A stretch of 64,000 bases of DNA from Candidatus Onthovicinus excrementipullorum (GCA_018712345.1 DVHG01000012.1:1-64000), one strand, 5' to 3'; counted from the stretch's first letter, positions 40,354 through 49,839 are shown. Made by a program: numbers and translations. Notes: generated by a model not told the origin, from the letters alone.

Positions 40354-40408
40354 AACCTCACGGAACAGAGCCAAATCAAAGATTTTGACTGTTCCGGAGA
40401 ACATTGTA
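40347..40408 (+). repeat. 62-bp repeat unit 1
   Basis: GTATAATAACCTCACGGAACAGAGCCAAATCAAAGATTTTGACTGTTCCGGAGAACATTGTA, near-identical to unit 2. Confidence 0.85.
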
Positions 40409-40409
40409 T

Positions 40410-40476
40410 TGCAGGATCAGCAGGGCTTGCGCCCTCTCCCGCCTGACGGCGGGGCGCTGGGAGCGCCTGATCCGCA
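40410..40476 (+). repeat. structured spacer: four-way-junction inverted-repeat element
   Basis: TGC/GGATCAG pairs CTGATCC/GCA; internal hairpins GGGC-ttgc-GCCC, CCCGCC-tgac-GGCGGG, GCGCT-ggg-AGCGC. Confidence 0.7.
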
Positions 40477-40538
40477 GTATAATAACCTCACGGAACAAAG
40501 CCAAATTGAAGATTTTGGGTGTTCCGGAGAACATTGTA
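40477..40538 (+). repeat. 62-bp repeat unit 2
   Basis: GTATAATAACCTCACGGAACAAAGCCAAATTGAAGATTTTGGGTGTTCCGGAGAACATTGTA. Confidence 0.85.
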
Positions 40539-40559
40539 ACATGCCTGCTCGCACATGTG

Positions 40560-40652
40560 CGCTCGCGGAGATGTTATAATAACCTAAATTTCTGGGATTT
40601 CGAGAGCTTTGGAGCGTATTGTTGCATTTCCGCTCGCGGAGATGTTTAGAAT
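40560..40652 (+). repeat. degenerate units 3 and 4 with repeated CGCTCGCGGAGATGTT
   Basis: CGCTCGCGGAGATGTT at 40560-40575 and 40631-40646, each running into TATAATAACC or TAGAATAAAT. Confidence 0.65.
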
Positions 40653-40739
40653 AAATGAAAATCCCGGGAGGGGACAGAAAAAAACGGACACGGTCGTCCG
40701 GGAGGGCAGGGCGGCCGCGGAGCAAAGGGGCGCTTGACA

Positions 40740-42215
40740 GTGATTCAGTCTTTTGATAACCGAAGCAACAATACACTGCTCATGGATTTTTATGAGATGA
40801 GCATGGCCAACGGCTATTTTATCAGCGGCATGCGGGATACGATCGGGTATTTTGATTTGTTTTTCCGCCGGATCCCGGATAACGGCGGTTTTGCCATCAT
40901 GGCCGGTGTAGAGCAAATTGTGGACTACCTGAAAAATCTCCGCTTCACCCAGGAGGATCTTGAGCTTCTGCGTCGCAAGGGCATGAGCGAGGATTTCCTC
41001 AATTATCTGCGGGATTTCCACTTTGAGTGCGATCTCTGGGCCGTGCCGGAGGGAACACCGATTTTTCCGGGGGAGCCGATTGTGACCGTGCGCGGCCCTA
41101 TGATCCAGGCCCAGATGATTGAGACGATGCTCCTGCTGATCGTGAACCACCAGAGCCTGATCGCCACCAAGGCAAACCGAATCGTCCGCGCGGCGCAGGG
41201 ACGCAGCGTCATGGAGTTTGGCTCCCGGCGGGCACAGGGGGCAGACGGTGCCGTGTATGGCGCGCGTGCCGCCTATATCGGCGGCTGCTGCGGGACGGCC
41301 TGTATCGCGGACGAGCGCGATTTTGGGATCCCAGCGCTGGGAACTATGGCCCACTCCTGGATCCAGTGTTTTGATAGTGAGCTGGAGGCATTCAAGGCCT
41401 ATGCGCATGCCTATCCGCAGGACTGCACGCTGCTTGTCGATACCTACGACGTGCTCTCCAGCGGTATTCCAAACGCCATTCGGGCCTTTGACGAGGAGGT
41501 GGTCCCGCGCGGTTTCCGGCCAAAGGCTGTACGGATTGACAGCGGCGATATCACCTATCTCTCCAAAAAGGCGCGCAGAATGCTTGACGCAGCCGGCTAC
41601 CCGGACTGCGGAATCGTGGCCTCCAACTCGCTGGATGAATACATCATTCAGGATATGCTGCTCCAGGGGGCAAAGGTGGATTCCTTCGGCGTCGGCGAGC
41701 GGCTGATTACCTCTGCCTCGGATCCCGTTTTTGGCGGTGTGTATAAGCTTTCTGCCATTGAAAAGGATGGGAAGATTGAGCCGAAAATCAAGCTGAGCGA
41801 AAACGTCAGTAAGATCACCACCCCTTGCTTTAAAAAGGTGTACCGTCTTTTTGACCGGGACAGCGGCAAGGCCATCGCGGATGTGGTCACCCTCAACCGG
41901 GAGGAGATTGACGATACAAAGCCGTATGAGATCTTTGATGAGGACCATGTCTGGAAGCGCAAGCGCGTGACAAACTTCGTGGCGCGGGAGCTGCTGCGCC
42001 CCGTCTTCCGCGGCGGGGAATGCGTCTGCCACAGGCGGGAGATCCGCGAAATCCGGGACTACTGCCTGGAGCAGGTGGACTCCCTGTGGGAGGAAGTGCT
42101 CCGGTTTGAAAATCCGCACCGCTACTATGTGGATCTGTCCGAGGCGCTGTGGCAGGAAAAGCAGCGTCTGATCAATCTGCATACCATGAAGTCCGGGAGG
42201 GATACCGATGCTTAA
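40740..42215 (+). CDS. pncB: nicotinate phosphoribosyltransferase
   Basis: LLMDFYEMSMANGYF, MEFGSRRAQGADGA, ALGTMAHSWIQ; alternative TTG start at 40734. Confidence 0.94.
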   Translation: MIQSFDNRSNNTLLMDFYEMSMANGYFISGMRDTIGYFDLFFRRIPDNGGFAIMAGVEQIVDYLKNLRFTQEDLELLRRKGMSEDFLNYLRDFHFECDLWAVPEGTPIFPGEPIVTVRGPMIQAQMIETMLLLIVNHQSLIATKANRIVRAAQGRSVMEFGSRRAQGADGAVYGARAAYIGGCCGTACIADERDFGIPALGTMAHSWIQCFDSELEAFKAYAHAYPQDCTLLVDTYDVLSSGIPNAIRAFDEEVVPRGFRPKAVRIDSGDITYLSKKARRMLDAAGYPDCGIVASNSLDEYIIQDMLLQGAKVDSFGVGERLITSASDPVFGGVYKLSAIEKDGKIEPKIKLSENVSKITTPCFKKVYRLFDRDSGKAIADVVTLNREEIDDTKPYEIFDEDHVWKRKRVTNFVARELLRPVFRGGECVCHRREIREIRDYCLEQVDSLWEEVLRFENPHRYYVDLSEALWQEKQRLINLHTMKSGRDTDA

Positions 42216-43830
42216 AAAGCTGGCGGCGTTTCTCCTGGCATGTGTGATCCCGACCGCTGCCTTGGCGGGCTGTTCGGGCAATACAGGGGGGGAACCTGTC
42301 AATTTTGGCTACCCTATTGATGAGATGCCGGAACACCTTGACCCAACCATTGCCGACACGCTCTCCGAGCGTACCATAATTGCAAACTGCATGGAGGGGC
42401 TGGTGCGTTCGGATGCAGACGGGAATATTGTGCCCGGTGTTGCCGAGACGATCAACGTCTCCGACGACGGAAAGACCTATGAGTTCAAGCTGCGCCAGAA
42501 TGCCAAATGGCACGTCTTTTCGGACGAGAATTATTTCCCGGAGGGATTTGATAACCGGATCACCGCCAGGGACTTTGTCTTTGCGCTGCGGCGGGCGCTT
42601 GATCCGGCCATGGCGTGCCCGGATGCAGAGCGGTTTTACGCCATCAGGAATGCCGAGGCAGTGCATACCGGTACCCTCACCACAGATCAGCTCGGTGTGC
42701 GTGCCTCGGATGACTATACACTCATTATTGAGCTGGAGCAGGCTACGCAGGATTTTCTCTCCCTGCTGACGCTCAGCGCGGCAATGCCATGCAGCGAGGC
42801 CTTCTTCAACAGCACCGGCGGACGATATGGGCTGGAGCTTGAACTGATGATGTACAACGGTCCCTACTACCTCTCCAGATGGGATAGAGATTCCGGTTCC
42901 GTCACTATCGTGAGGAATGTGGACTACGTGGGCGAAAATCCCCCCTCCGCCAACAGGATCACGTTCACGATCGACAGCGACGAGGCCTCCCGCTATAACC
43001 TGGTATCAGACGGGACCTATGATGCCGCGGTCCTCGGGGCGGCGGCAACGGCGGATATCGGCAGCCGGACCAGAATGACTGTGGAGCGCCGGGAAAATAT
43101 GGTGTGGGGGATCTGCATCAATACGCAGGACGAGATCATGGCAGATCAGAATATGCGTCTGGCCCTGTTTAACGCACTGGATCCATCGGCGCTGGAGATG
43201 CCGGATACTATGGCCTCACAGGCCTATGGGGTGATCCCGCCCTCCTGCCGCATCGGGGCCTCTGCCTACCGGGACGCCGCCGGTCAGGCGGATCTGATTT
43301 CCTTTGACGCTGAAAAGGCCCGCAGCTTTTGGGAACAGGCGAAAACCGCTCTGGAGGTGGACAGTGTCTCCCTCAAGCTGCTGTGTACCAAGGAATATGA
43401 AAATCAGATGAAAAGGCTGATCCAGGGCTGCCAGAGCGTGTTTGGCATCGCCGTCTCCATCGGGCTGGAGTCCGTGGATGAGGCGGCCTTTCAAAAGAGG
43501 ATCGCGGACGGAGATTACCAGATTGCCTTTGCGCCGGTGTCGGCGGAGACGGCTCTGCCCTCCACCTTCCTGAAACAGTTTGTCTCAGGCGCGGACGGCA
43601 ACATCTTCCGTTATAAGTCCGATATCTATGACGACCTTGTCTCTCAGACGCTTGCAGGTGCCGGTGCGGCGGTGATTCGGCGGGCGGAATCCCACCTGAT
43701 CCAAAACGGTGTGATGTACCCCATGTATACGCAGGCCTCCTCTTTTGTGCAGGCCAAAAATGTTTCCGGGATCTATCTCTCTCCCGTGGACGGAACGCCG
43801 AGTTTTATTAACGCTCAGCGCAGTAAATGA
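42208..43830 (+). CDS. peptide ABC transporter substrate-binding lipoprotein (OppA-like)
   Basis: LAGCSG lipobox; EHLDPTIADTLSERTIIANCMEGLVR SBP family 5 pattern. Confidence 0.9.
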   Translation: MLKKLAAFLLACVIPTAALAGCSGNTGGEPVNFGYPIDEMPEHLDPTIADTLSERTIIANCMEGLVRSDADGNIVPGVAETINVSDDGKTYEFKLRQNAKWHVFSDENYFPEGFDNRITARDFVFALRRALDPAMACPDAERFYAIRNAEAVHTGTLTTDQLGVRASDDYTLIIELEQATQDFLSLLTLSAAMPCSEAFFNSTGGRYGLELELMMYNGPYYLSRWDRDSGSVTIVRNVDYVGENPPSANRITFTIDSDEASRYNLVSDGTYDAAVLGAAATADIGSRTRMTVERRENMVWGICINTQDEIMADQNMRLALFNALDPSALEMPDTMASQAYGVIPPSCRIGASAYRDAAGQADLISFDAEKARSFWEQAKTALEVDSVSLKLLCTKEYENQMKRLIQGCQSVFGIAVSIGLESVDEAAFQKRIADGDYQIAFAPVSAETALPSTFLKQFVSGADGNIFRYKSDIYDDLVSQTLAGAGAAVIRRAESHLIQNGVMYPMYTQASSFVQAKNVSGIYLSPVDGTPSFINAQRSK

Positions 43831-43836
43831 CAAATT

Positions 43837-43877
43837 TTGAGCCGTTCCGGTGGTAAAATGCCACAGGAACGGCTCAA
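43837..43877. terminator. bidirectional terminator between convergent genes
   Basis: TTGAGCCGTTCC ... GGAACGGCTCAA, 12-bp arms. Confidence 0.75.
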
Positions 43878-43878
43878 T

Positions 43879-44607
43879 TTATACATATTCAGTTCGCCCC
43901 GTCTTGGAGGTGATAAATGCTTTAAAGCGCTCCTCGTCGGCGTTGAGGATCAGCTCCTCCGGGAAGCCGATCTGCTCCAGGCAGTCGAGAGAGTTTTTAA
44001 AATTCCCGATATCGGTATAAAAGTGCGCGTCCGTACTTACGACGATGTTGACGCCGTATTCCGCGCACAGCCGTGCAATTTTCGGGCAGTTTTCGCGGCT
44101 CCCCGGGCGGGCGTCAAAGGAATGGGCATTGATCTCCACTACTTTTCCGTTCTCCGCAAAGGCGCGCAGGACCGGCTCATGGTCAAAGTCAAAGCGGCTG
44201 TCCCCGCAGTGGCCAATCACATCCACATCCGGGTTCTGCGCCAGGTTCAGATACGTCTGCGTGACGGTCTCGCGCCCCGGCGGTGGGAAAATGGGCGCGT
44301 GCATGGAGGCGATGACGAGCTCCAGCTTCCGCAGGATGCGGGGCGGCAGATCAACCTCCCCGGCAATGTTAATGATATTGGCCTCACAGCCGCGGATCAC
44401 ATTGATCCCGCACAGGACGGGCGGCACAGTCATCAGGTTGTCAAAATAAAACGGATGCGTGGTGCCCGGCATCAGCGGCGTGTGGTCGGTCACGGCCAGG
44501 AATTTGAGCCCCTTTTCTGCGGCTGCGCGGCAGTTTTCCGTGATCGTTCCGTAGGCGTGGCCGGAGGCAACGGAGTGGGTGTGGGTGTCTGCGACAATAT
44601 GGATCAT
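43879..44607 (-). CDS. PHP-domain phosphatase (YcdX-like)
   Basis: IVADTHTHSVASGHAYGTI, VVSTDAHF. Confidence 0.9.
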   Translation of the reverse strand: MIHIVADTHTHSVASGHAYGTITENCRAAAEKGLKFLAVTDHTPLMPGTTHPFYFDNLMTVPPVLCGINVIRGCEANIINIAGEVDLPPRILRKLELVIASMHAPIFPPPGRETVTQTYLNLAQNPDVDVIGHCGDSRFDFDHEPVLRAFAENGKVVEINAHSFDARPGSRENCPKIARLCAEYGVNIVVSTDAHFYTDIGNFKNSLDCLEQIGFPEELILNADEERFKAFITSKTGRTEYV

Positions 44608-44699
44608 TTTGGCACTTCCTCATCGTGTGGATTTATCTAATATTATAACGCCGTTTTGTCTGTGAATCCACATTTTTGTGGCTATGAGCTCAAAACACG

Positions 44700-44727
44700 T
44701 TGACATATTTGTTAACTGTGCTATAAT
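44700..44727 (+). promoter_or_regulatory. promoter TTGACA-16-TATAAT
   Basis: ttgaca 44700-44705, tataat 44722-44727. Confidence 0.7.
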
Positions 44728-44755
44728 AAAACCAATAAAACTAGGAGGCGTTTGT

Positions 44756-45391
44756 ATGAGCTCGATAAAAGCAAATACATATTATCGGATCGTTACACAT
44801 GAGACCAACCGGGTGATCGAGGTCGAAAACGGTTCCATGCTCAACGGGGCGCTCGTCCAGATCTTCGACCAGAACGGCGATGATTCCCAGCTCTGGAAGC
44901 TGGTCAAGACGCAGGGGGATTACTACCGCATCGTTTCTAAGAAGAGCGGCAAGGTCCTCGATATCATCAACGGTGGTTCCGAGAATGGTGCCTGGCTGCA
45001 CCAGTGGGACTATGTCGGCGCGGAAAGCCAGCTCTGGAAGCTGGAGAGCGCCGGGAACGGGTACTATTTTATCAAGTCCAAGCTCTGCGATAAGTGTGTG
45101 GACATCGTCGGGATCTCCGTGCTGAACAATGCCAAGCTTCAGATATGGGACGATGTGCGCGGAGAGAACCAGATGTGGCTTTTGGAGGAGGCGGGGGAGC
45201 CCGCTGTAAAAAAGACTCCGGCCAAGCGTGCGCCGCGCGCTAAAAAGGCGGATAAACCTGCCCTGAAGGCGGAAACAGCTGCACCGAAAGCGGAAAAGGC
45301 GGCCGCCAAGTCAGTCAAAACCGCACCAAAGACTGAAAAAATTGCACCAAAAGCGGAAAACACCGCCAAAAAATCAACCGCTAAAAAGTAA
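44756..45391 (+). CDS. ricin-type beta-trefoil lectin domain protein with Lys/Ala/Pro-rich histone H1-like tail
   Basis: Repeated QLWKL / QMWLL trefoil motifs; C-terminal KKTPAKRAPRAKKADKPALKAETAAPKAEKAAAKS...; no signal peptide. Confidence 0.85.
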   Translation: MSSIKANTYYRIVTHETNRVIEVENGSMLNGALVQIFDQNGDDSQLWKLVKTQGDYYRIVSKKSGKVLDIINGGSENGAWLHQWDYVGAESQLWKLESAGNGYYFIKSKLCDKCVDIVGISVLNNAKLQIWDDVRGENQMWLLEEAGEPAVKKTPAKRAPRAKKADKPALKAETAAPKAEKAAAKSVKTAPKTEKIAPKAENTAKKSTAKK

Positions 45392-45485
45392 GCGTTTCAC
45401 CCGTGTGTATGAGCCTGAAGGCTTGTAAATCGGCCTGTTGCGGGGAAAATGATGCTGCTGGGCCGGTCAAAAGGACAAATTTTGG

Positions 45486-45523
45486 AATGTCCGGATGTGG
45501 AAAGCCAGATCCGGGCATTTTTT
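45486..45523 (+). terminator. terminator of the lectin gene
   Basis: AATGTCCGGAT/ATCCGGGCATT (one G-U) then TTTTC. Confidence 0.65.
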
Positions 45524-45530
45524 CATTTTG

Positions 45531-45559
45531 TTGAAAAATCGATCGGTTTCAAGTATAAT
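45531..45559 (+). promoter_or_regulatory. promoter TTGAAA-17-TATAAT
   Basis: Elements at 45531-45536 and 45554-45559; lies inside the listed ORF 45449, so a downstream start is favoured. Confidence 0.65.
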
Positions 45560-45595
45560 GAAGATAAATCCTACTGCGGAAAGCAAGGTGTCTCT

Positions 45596-46912
45596 TTGAA
45601 AACAGTTATTTCCGGTTTTCCTCGTGAGGACCGCCTCTCTTTTCTGGCGATGCTGATCACGCTGATCCTGTCGCCGTTTCTTTCTGAATATATTGGGCCC
45701 ATCTTTACGCTCGTGACCTTTGTCATATTTAAGCTTCAGTGTAAGAAGTCCGGCCGTCATATTGAGTTCGGCATGACCGGGAAGATGATGTTCGTTTACA
45801 TGGGGTATATGATCCTCTCTGCCATGTGGTCGGATAATCCGATCATGTCGGTGCTGATCGGACTGCTGTGGATGGGCATGTTCCTCGGAGCGCTGACGGT
45901 CTCCAACCTTGCAACCACGGAGTACCGTCTGGACACGATGATCTATTTTGCGGTGATCGGCGGCGCGTTTGTCGGCGCGATCGCTCTAATCCAGACGCTT
46001 GCACTCTATGCGGACCTCGATTTTCCAAACCCTTTCTGGGGGGAGATCGACGCCAAGGTCCTCGGTCTGCTGCCGGGGAATCTGGTTGATACCAATTTTG
46101 TTTTGGAAAAACCGGCGTCTACCTTTACAAACTCCCTGATTTTTGCCACTTTTATGCTGGTGATGTTCCCTTTTTCGCTCTACAGCACCGTCACGCAAAA
46201 GGGCGGTCGCCGCGTGGTCAGCGGTGTGTGCGTGCTGATCTACTTTGTTTCCATAGCCTCCACCTACTCGCGCGGTGCGTATCTGGCAATCATCGTCGCA
46301 CTGTTTGTCCTGATGTTCCTGGGGCGCAACTATGCGCTGAATATTGGCATCACCTTTGTAGCGGTGCTTGCCGTGCTGCCATCGAGCGTCTTCCGCCGCC
46401 TGTCCGAGGTGAGCGTGAAGGATTTTGCCGTCGGGGAGCGTTTCAAAATCTGGGGCGCCTGCTTTGATATCTTCAGCAACAATTTCTTCCTCGGAATCGG
46501 TGCGGGGAGCGATAATCTGCACCAGCGGCTCGTCAACGATTATGCGATCCATTGGCCGCACGCGCATAACCTTTATTTTGAGATCATGGTGGAGGGCGGA
46601 GTCGTCGGACTGCTGTTGATCGGAGCCGTGCTGGCGTTTATTGTCAAGGACTGTGTTAAGATCATTTCCCGCGGTGGGAAGTGGAAAATCATTGGGATGT
46701 GCACCCTCTCCGCGGTGGCAGGGCTGATGACGATGTCCCTGACGGAGTTTACATTCCAGACGCCCAAGGAGCTGCAGGTGGTTATGGTCGTGATGGGCTT
46801 TTTGGAGGCGGCGCTGCGGCTGAGTGCGCGCGCGGCGGAACGCGGAGAAAAAGCAAAAAAGATTGTTGCGGCGCCCGCGGCGCCGGCTCGAATACCGGAA
46901 ATGATCCAGTAG
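45596..46912 (+). CDS. O-antigen ligase family membrane protein
   Basis: Multi-TM; STYSRGAYLA and HAHNLYFEIMVEGGVVGLLL typical of Wzy_C; TTG start. Confidence 0.88.
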   Translation: MKTVISGFPREDRLSFLAMLITLILSPFLSEYIGPIFTLVTFVIFKLQCKKSGRHIEFGMTGKMMFVYMGYMILSAMWSDNPIMSVLIGLLWMGMFLGALTVSNLATTEYRLDTMIYFAVIGGAFVGAIALIQTLALYADLDFPNPFWGEIDAKVLGLLPGNLVDTNFVLEKPASTFTNSLIFATFMLVMFPFSLYSTVTQKGGRRVVSGVCVLIYFVSIASTYSRGAYLAIIVALFVLMFLGRNYALNIGITFVAVLAVLPSSVFRRLSEVSVKDFAVGERFKIWGACFDIFSNNFFLGIGAGSDNLHQRLVNDYAIHWPHAHNLYFEIMVEGGVVGLLLIGAVLAFIVKDCVKIISRGGKWKIIGMCTLSAVAGLMTMSLTEFTFQTPKELQVVMVVMGFLEAALRLSARAAERGEKAKKIVAAPAAPARIPEMIQ

Positions 46913-46930
46913 CGGAAACGGTGTGGGAAG

Positions 46931-48178
46931 ATGAAAAGGATCGCTGTTATCGGCGGCGGGGCCTCCGGCCTGTGCGCTGCAATTGAGGCCTGCCGGGAAA
47001 GCCAAAAGTTAAAATTTCCGGTGTCGGTGACCGTATTTGAACGCAATGCCCGTGTTGGCAAAAAACTGCTGCTCACGGGGAATGGGCGCTGTAATCTGAC
47101 AAATACGTCTCTCGATGCCGGGTGCTATAATACTCCCCGGGCGGTGAATGTGATCCGTTCGCTTAGAGGGGAGGATACGCGCGCCTTTTTTGAGGGCTTG
47201 GGGATCCCGACGGTTGCGGATGCGTGCGGGCGTGTCTATCCGCACTCCATGCAGGCCTCCTGTGTGGTCAATGCCCTGCGCGGGGAGGCGGAGCGTCTGG
47301 GGGCCGGGCTGCGCACGGATCATAAAGTGGACAGGCTCACGCGGACGGGATCGCACTTCCTGCTGGACGGAACGGAGATGTTCGACTGCGCGGTCGTCGC
47401 ATGCGGCGGATGTGCCTATCCGTTGACCGGTTCCGATGGCGATGGCATCCGGATTTTGGAATCCCTTGGGATTCCATGCGTGCCGCCGATCCCTTCTTTG
47501 ACGGGATTAAAGGTGCCGGACCGGGATTTTAAATCGCTGAAAGGGATTCGCGCGAAAGCGGAAGTCTGCGCTTTCGTAGATGGAAAAAGAGTTGCAGTGG
47601 AACACGGAGAGGTACAGTTTACGGAATACGGTGTTTCCGGAATTGCAGTCATGCAGCTGTCACGCCCCATTGCCCGTGCGCTCAATGGCGGAGGGGGCCA
47701 TCGTGCCGAGGTCGTCCTTGATCTGGCGCCGGATATGGAAGCGGAACAGCTGACTGGTTTTTTACGGGCGGTGTGCCGCCGTCATCGCGATATGCTGACG
47801 GCGGAGCTCCTCGCCGGGATTGTCCCCAGACAGCTGGGGTTTTACCTTTTAAAGCGGTGCGGCATCCCGATCGGGGAAAATACCTGTGGGAATATCCCGC
47901 AGGATAAGATTGCGCAGATTTCGGCGCAGATCAAGGCGCTCCGGCTGCCCATCAGTGCGGTGCGCGGATTTGATCAGGCACAGGTTACCGCCGGCGGAGC
48001 GGACCTGCGCGCGTTTGACGAGCGCCTGATGGCGCGAAGAGTCCCCGGCCTTTTCGCCTGTGGAGAGGTGCTGGATGTGGACGGAATGTGCGGCGGATAT
48101 AATCTGGAATGGGCTTTTTCCTCCGGCCGGCGGTGCGGGAAAAGTGCCGTTGACTTTTTGGCGGAGGAACGTGAATGA
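46931..48178 (+). CDS. NAD(P)/FAD-dependent oxidoreductase (HI0933/BaiN-like)
   Basis: IGGGASGLCAAIEA, KKLLLTGNGRCNLTNT, FACGEVLDVDGMCGGYNLEWAFSSG. Confidence 0.92.
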   Translation: MKRIAVIGGGASGLCAAIEACRESQKLKFPVSVTVFERNARVGKKLLLTGNGRCNLTNTSLDAGCYNTPRAVNVIRSLRGEDTRAFFEGLGIPTVADACGRVYPHSMQASCVVNALRGEAERLGAGLRTDHKVDRLTRTGSHFLLDGTEMFDCAVVACGGCAYPLTGSDGDGIRILESLGIPCVPPIPSLTGLKVPDRDFKSLKGIRAKAEVCAFVDGKRVAVEHGEVQFTEYGVSGIAVMQLSRPIARALNGGGGHRAEVVLDLAPDMEAEQLTGFLRAVCRRHRDMLTAELLAGIVPRQLGFYLLKRCGIPIGENTCGNIPQDKIAQISAQIKALRLPISAVRGFDQAQVTAGGADLRAFDERLMARRVPGLFACGEVLDVDGMCGGYNLEWAFSSGRRCGKSAVDFLAEERE

Positions 48179-49776
48179 TTCGTGTCAATGAAATTAAAGT
48201 CCCCCTCGGAAAGGGGACGGACAGTCTGAAATACAGCGCGGCTAAAGCGCTGCATATCCGGGAGAATCGGATCCGGGAGCTCCGGATCGCCAAACGCTCC
48301 ATTGACTCCCGGAAGAAGGAGGATATCCGGCTGATCTACAGTGTAGATGTGATCGTCGACGGGGATGAGGAGGAGATCCTGCGGCATGTCGGTGCACCGC
48401 GCGCGTTCCGCACGGAGGAGTATGTCTATCAAATGCCGGAGGCACGCCGGAACAGCAAATTTCGGCCGGTGGTGGTCGGGTTCGGCCCTGCCGGGATGTT
48501 TGCAGGCTTAATTTTGGCAAAGGCGGGCTACCGGCCCCTCGTCCTGGAGCGCGGCGGTGATGTGGACAGCCGGAAGCGGGATGTGGAGACCTTTTGGGAA
48601 AAGCGGATTCTCGACACGGAGTCCAACGTCCAGTTCGGCGAGGGCGGAGCCGGAACCTTTTCAGACGGTAAGCTGACCACCGGCATCAAGGACCCACGCT
48701 GCCGGGAGGTCTTTCTGGAGTTCTGCCGCTGCGGCGCGCCGGAGGAGATCCTCTATGACGGCAAGCCGCACATCGGTACAGACCGGCTGGGCGAGGTGGT
48801 CAAAAATCTGCGCCAAAAGATCATCGCCCTCGGCGGAGAGGTCAAGTTCCACTGCCGGTTTGACCGGCTGATCGTTGCCAACAAGGCAGTGCACGGCATC
48901 ACCTATACCGATGCGGACGGCCATTGTGTGGACTATGAGACGGATACCGTGATCCTCGCGGCGGGGCACTCCTCGCGCGATACCGTCCGCACGCTCTATG
49001 AGCAGAAGATCACCATGGCGCGCAAGCCGTTTTCCGTCGGGGCGCGCATTGAGCACCCCCAATCGTTTATTGATACTGCACAGTACGGCGGATTTGCCGG
49101 CCATCCGGACCTCGGCGCGGCGGACTATAAGCTCGCATGCCATCCGCCGCACGGTCGGGGTGCCTATACGTTCTGCATGTGTCCGGGTGGCACAGTCGTG
49201 TGCGCCTCCTCCGAGGAGGGGGGCGTGGTCGTCAACGGGATGAGCAATTACGCGCGTGACGGCCGCAATGCAAACTCAGCCATCCTCGTGGGAATCGAGC
49301 CGGAGGACCTGCCGGGGGAGGATCCGCTCGCTGGAATTGAACTCCAGCGGCGCATGGAGCGCACCGCGTTTGAGCTGGGCGGCGGGAGCTATTCGGCAGT
49401 CTCCCAGCTTGTTGGGGACTTTTTGCAGGATCACCCGAGTAAAAAGCTTGGCGCTGTGACTCCAACTTGTCCCACCGGTGTGGTTCCGGGGGACATCACG
49501 CGCATCCTGCCCCAGAAGGTCGTCCGCACCATGCGGGAGGCACTTCCGCAGATGGACCGCAAGATCAAGGGCTTTGCCATGCCGGACGCCGTACTCACGG
49601 CGCCGGAATCGCGATCCTCCTCCCCGGTACGCCTGCTGCGCGATGAGTTCTACCAGTCCAATGTGCGGGGCCTGTATCCGTGCGGGGAGGGCGCGGGCTA
49701 TGCCGGCGGAATCGTCTCCGCCGCGGTGGATGGCATCCGTGTGGCCGAGGCCGTTTTAAAGGATGAGGCGTACTGA
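48175..49776 (+). CDS. FAD-dependent dehydrogenase
   Basis: VVGFGPAGMFAGLILAKAGYRPLVLERGGDV, YPCGEGAGYAGGIVSAAVDGIRVAEA. Confidence 0.92.
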   Translation: MIRVNEIKVPLGKGTDSLKYSAAKALHIRENRIRELRIAKRSIDSRKKEDIRLIYSVDVIVDGDEEEILRHVGAPRAFRTEEYVYQMPEARRNSKFRPVVVGFGPAGMFAGLILAKAGYRPLVLERGGDVDSRKRDVETFWEKRILDTESNVQFGEGGAGTFSDGKLTTGIKDPRCREVFLEFCRCGAPEEILYDGKPHIGTDRLGEVVKNLRQKIIALGGEVKFHCRFDRLIVANKAVHGITYTDADGHCVDYETDTVILAAGHSSRDTVRTLYEQKITMARKPFSVGARIEHPQSFIDTAQYGGFAGHPDLGAADYKLACHPPHGRGAYTFCMCPGGTVVCASSEEGGVVVNGMSNYARDGRNANSAILVGIEPEDLPGEDPLAGIELQRRMERTAFELGGGSYSAVSQLVGDFLQDHPSKKLGAVTPTCPTGVVPGDITRILPQKVVRTMREALPQMDRKIKGFAMPDAVLTAPESRSSSPVRLLRDEFYQSNVRGLYPCGEGAGYAGGIVSAAVDGIRVAEAVLKDEAY

Positions 49777-49797
49777 GCGCCCAGCGTCATAAAAATC

Positions 49798-49829
49798 AGG
49801 AGGGTTCCGTCACCGGAGCCCTCCTTTTA
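49798..49829. terminator. bidirectional terminator
   Basis: AGGAGGGTTCCG tcac CGGAGCCCTCCTTTT. Confidence 0.7.
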
Positions 49830-49839
49830 CCTTGGAAGA

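Noticed and set aside
40347-40652. Possible CRISPR array
   Set aside because: Only two good repeats of 62 bp with TATAAT ends, unequal spacers (the first fully self-complementary) and no cas genes in the window.
40584-42302. 572-aa minus ORF
   Set aside because: Antisense shadow of pncB extending through its repeat-rich leader.
45449-45595. N-terminal extension of the O-antigen ligase ORF
   Set aside because: A terminator and promoter lie inside it, so the downstream TTG start at 45596 is preferred.
45986-47005. 339-aa minus ORF
   Set aside because: Antisense shadow of the O-antigen ligase-like gene.
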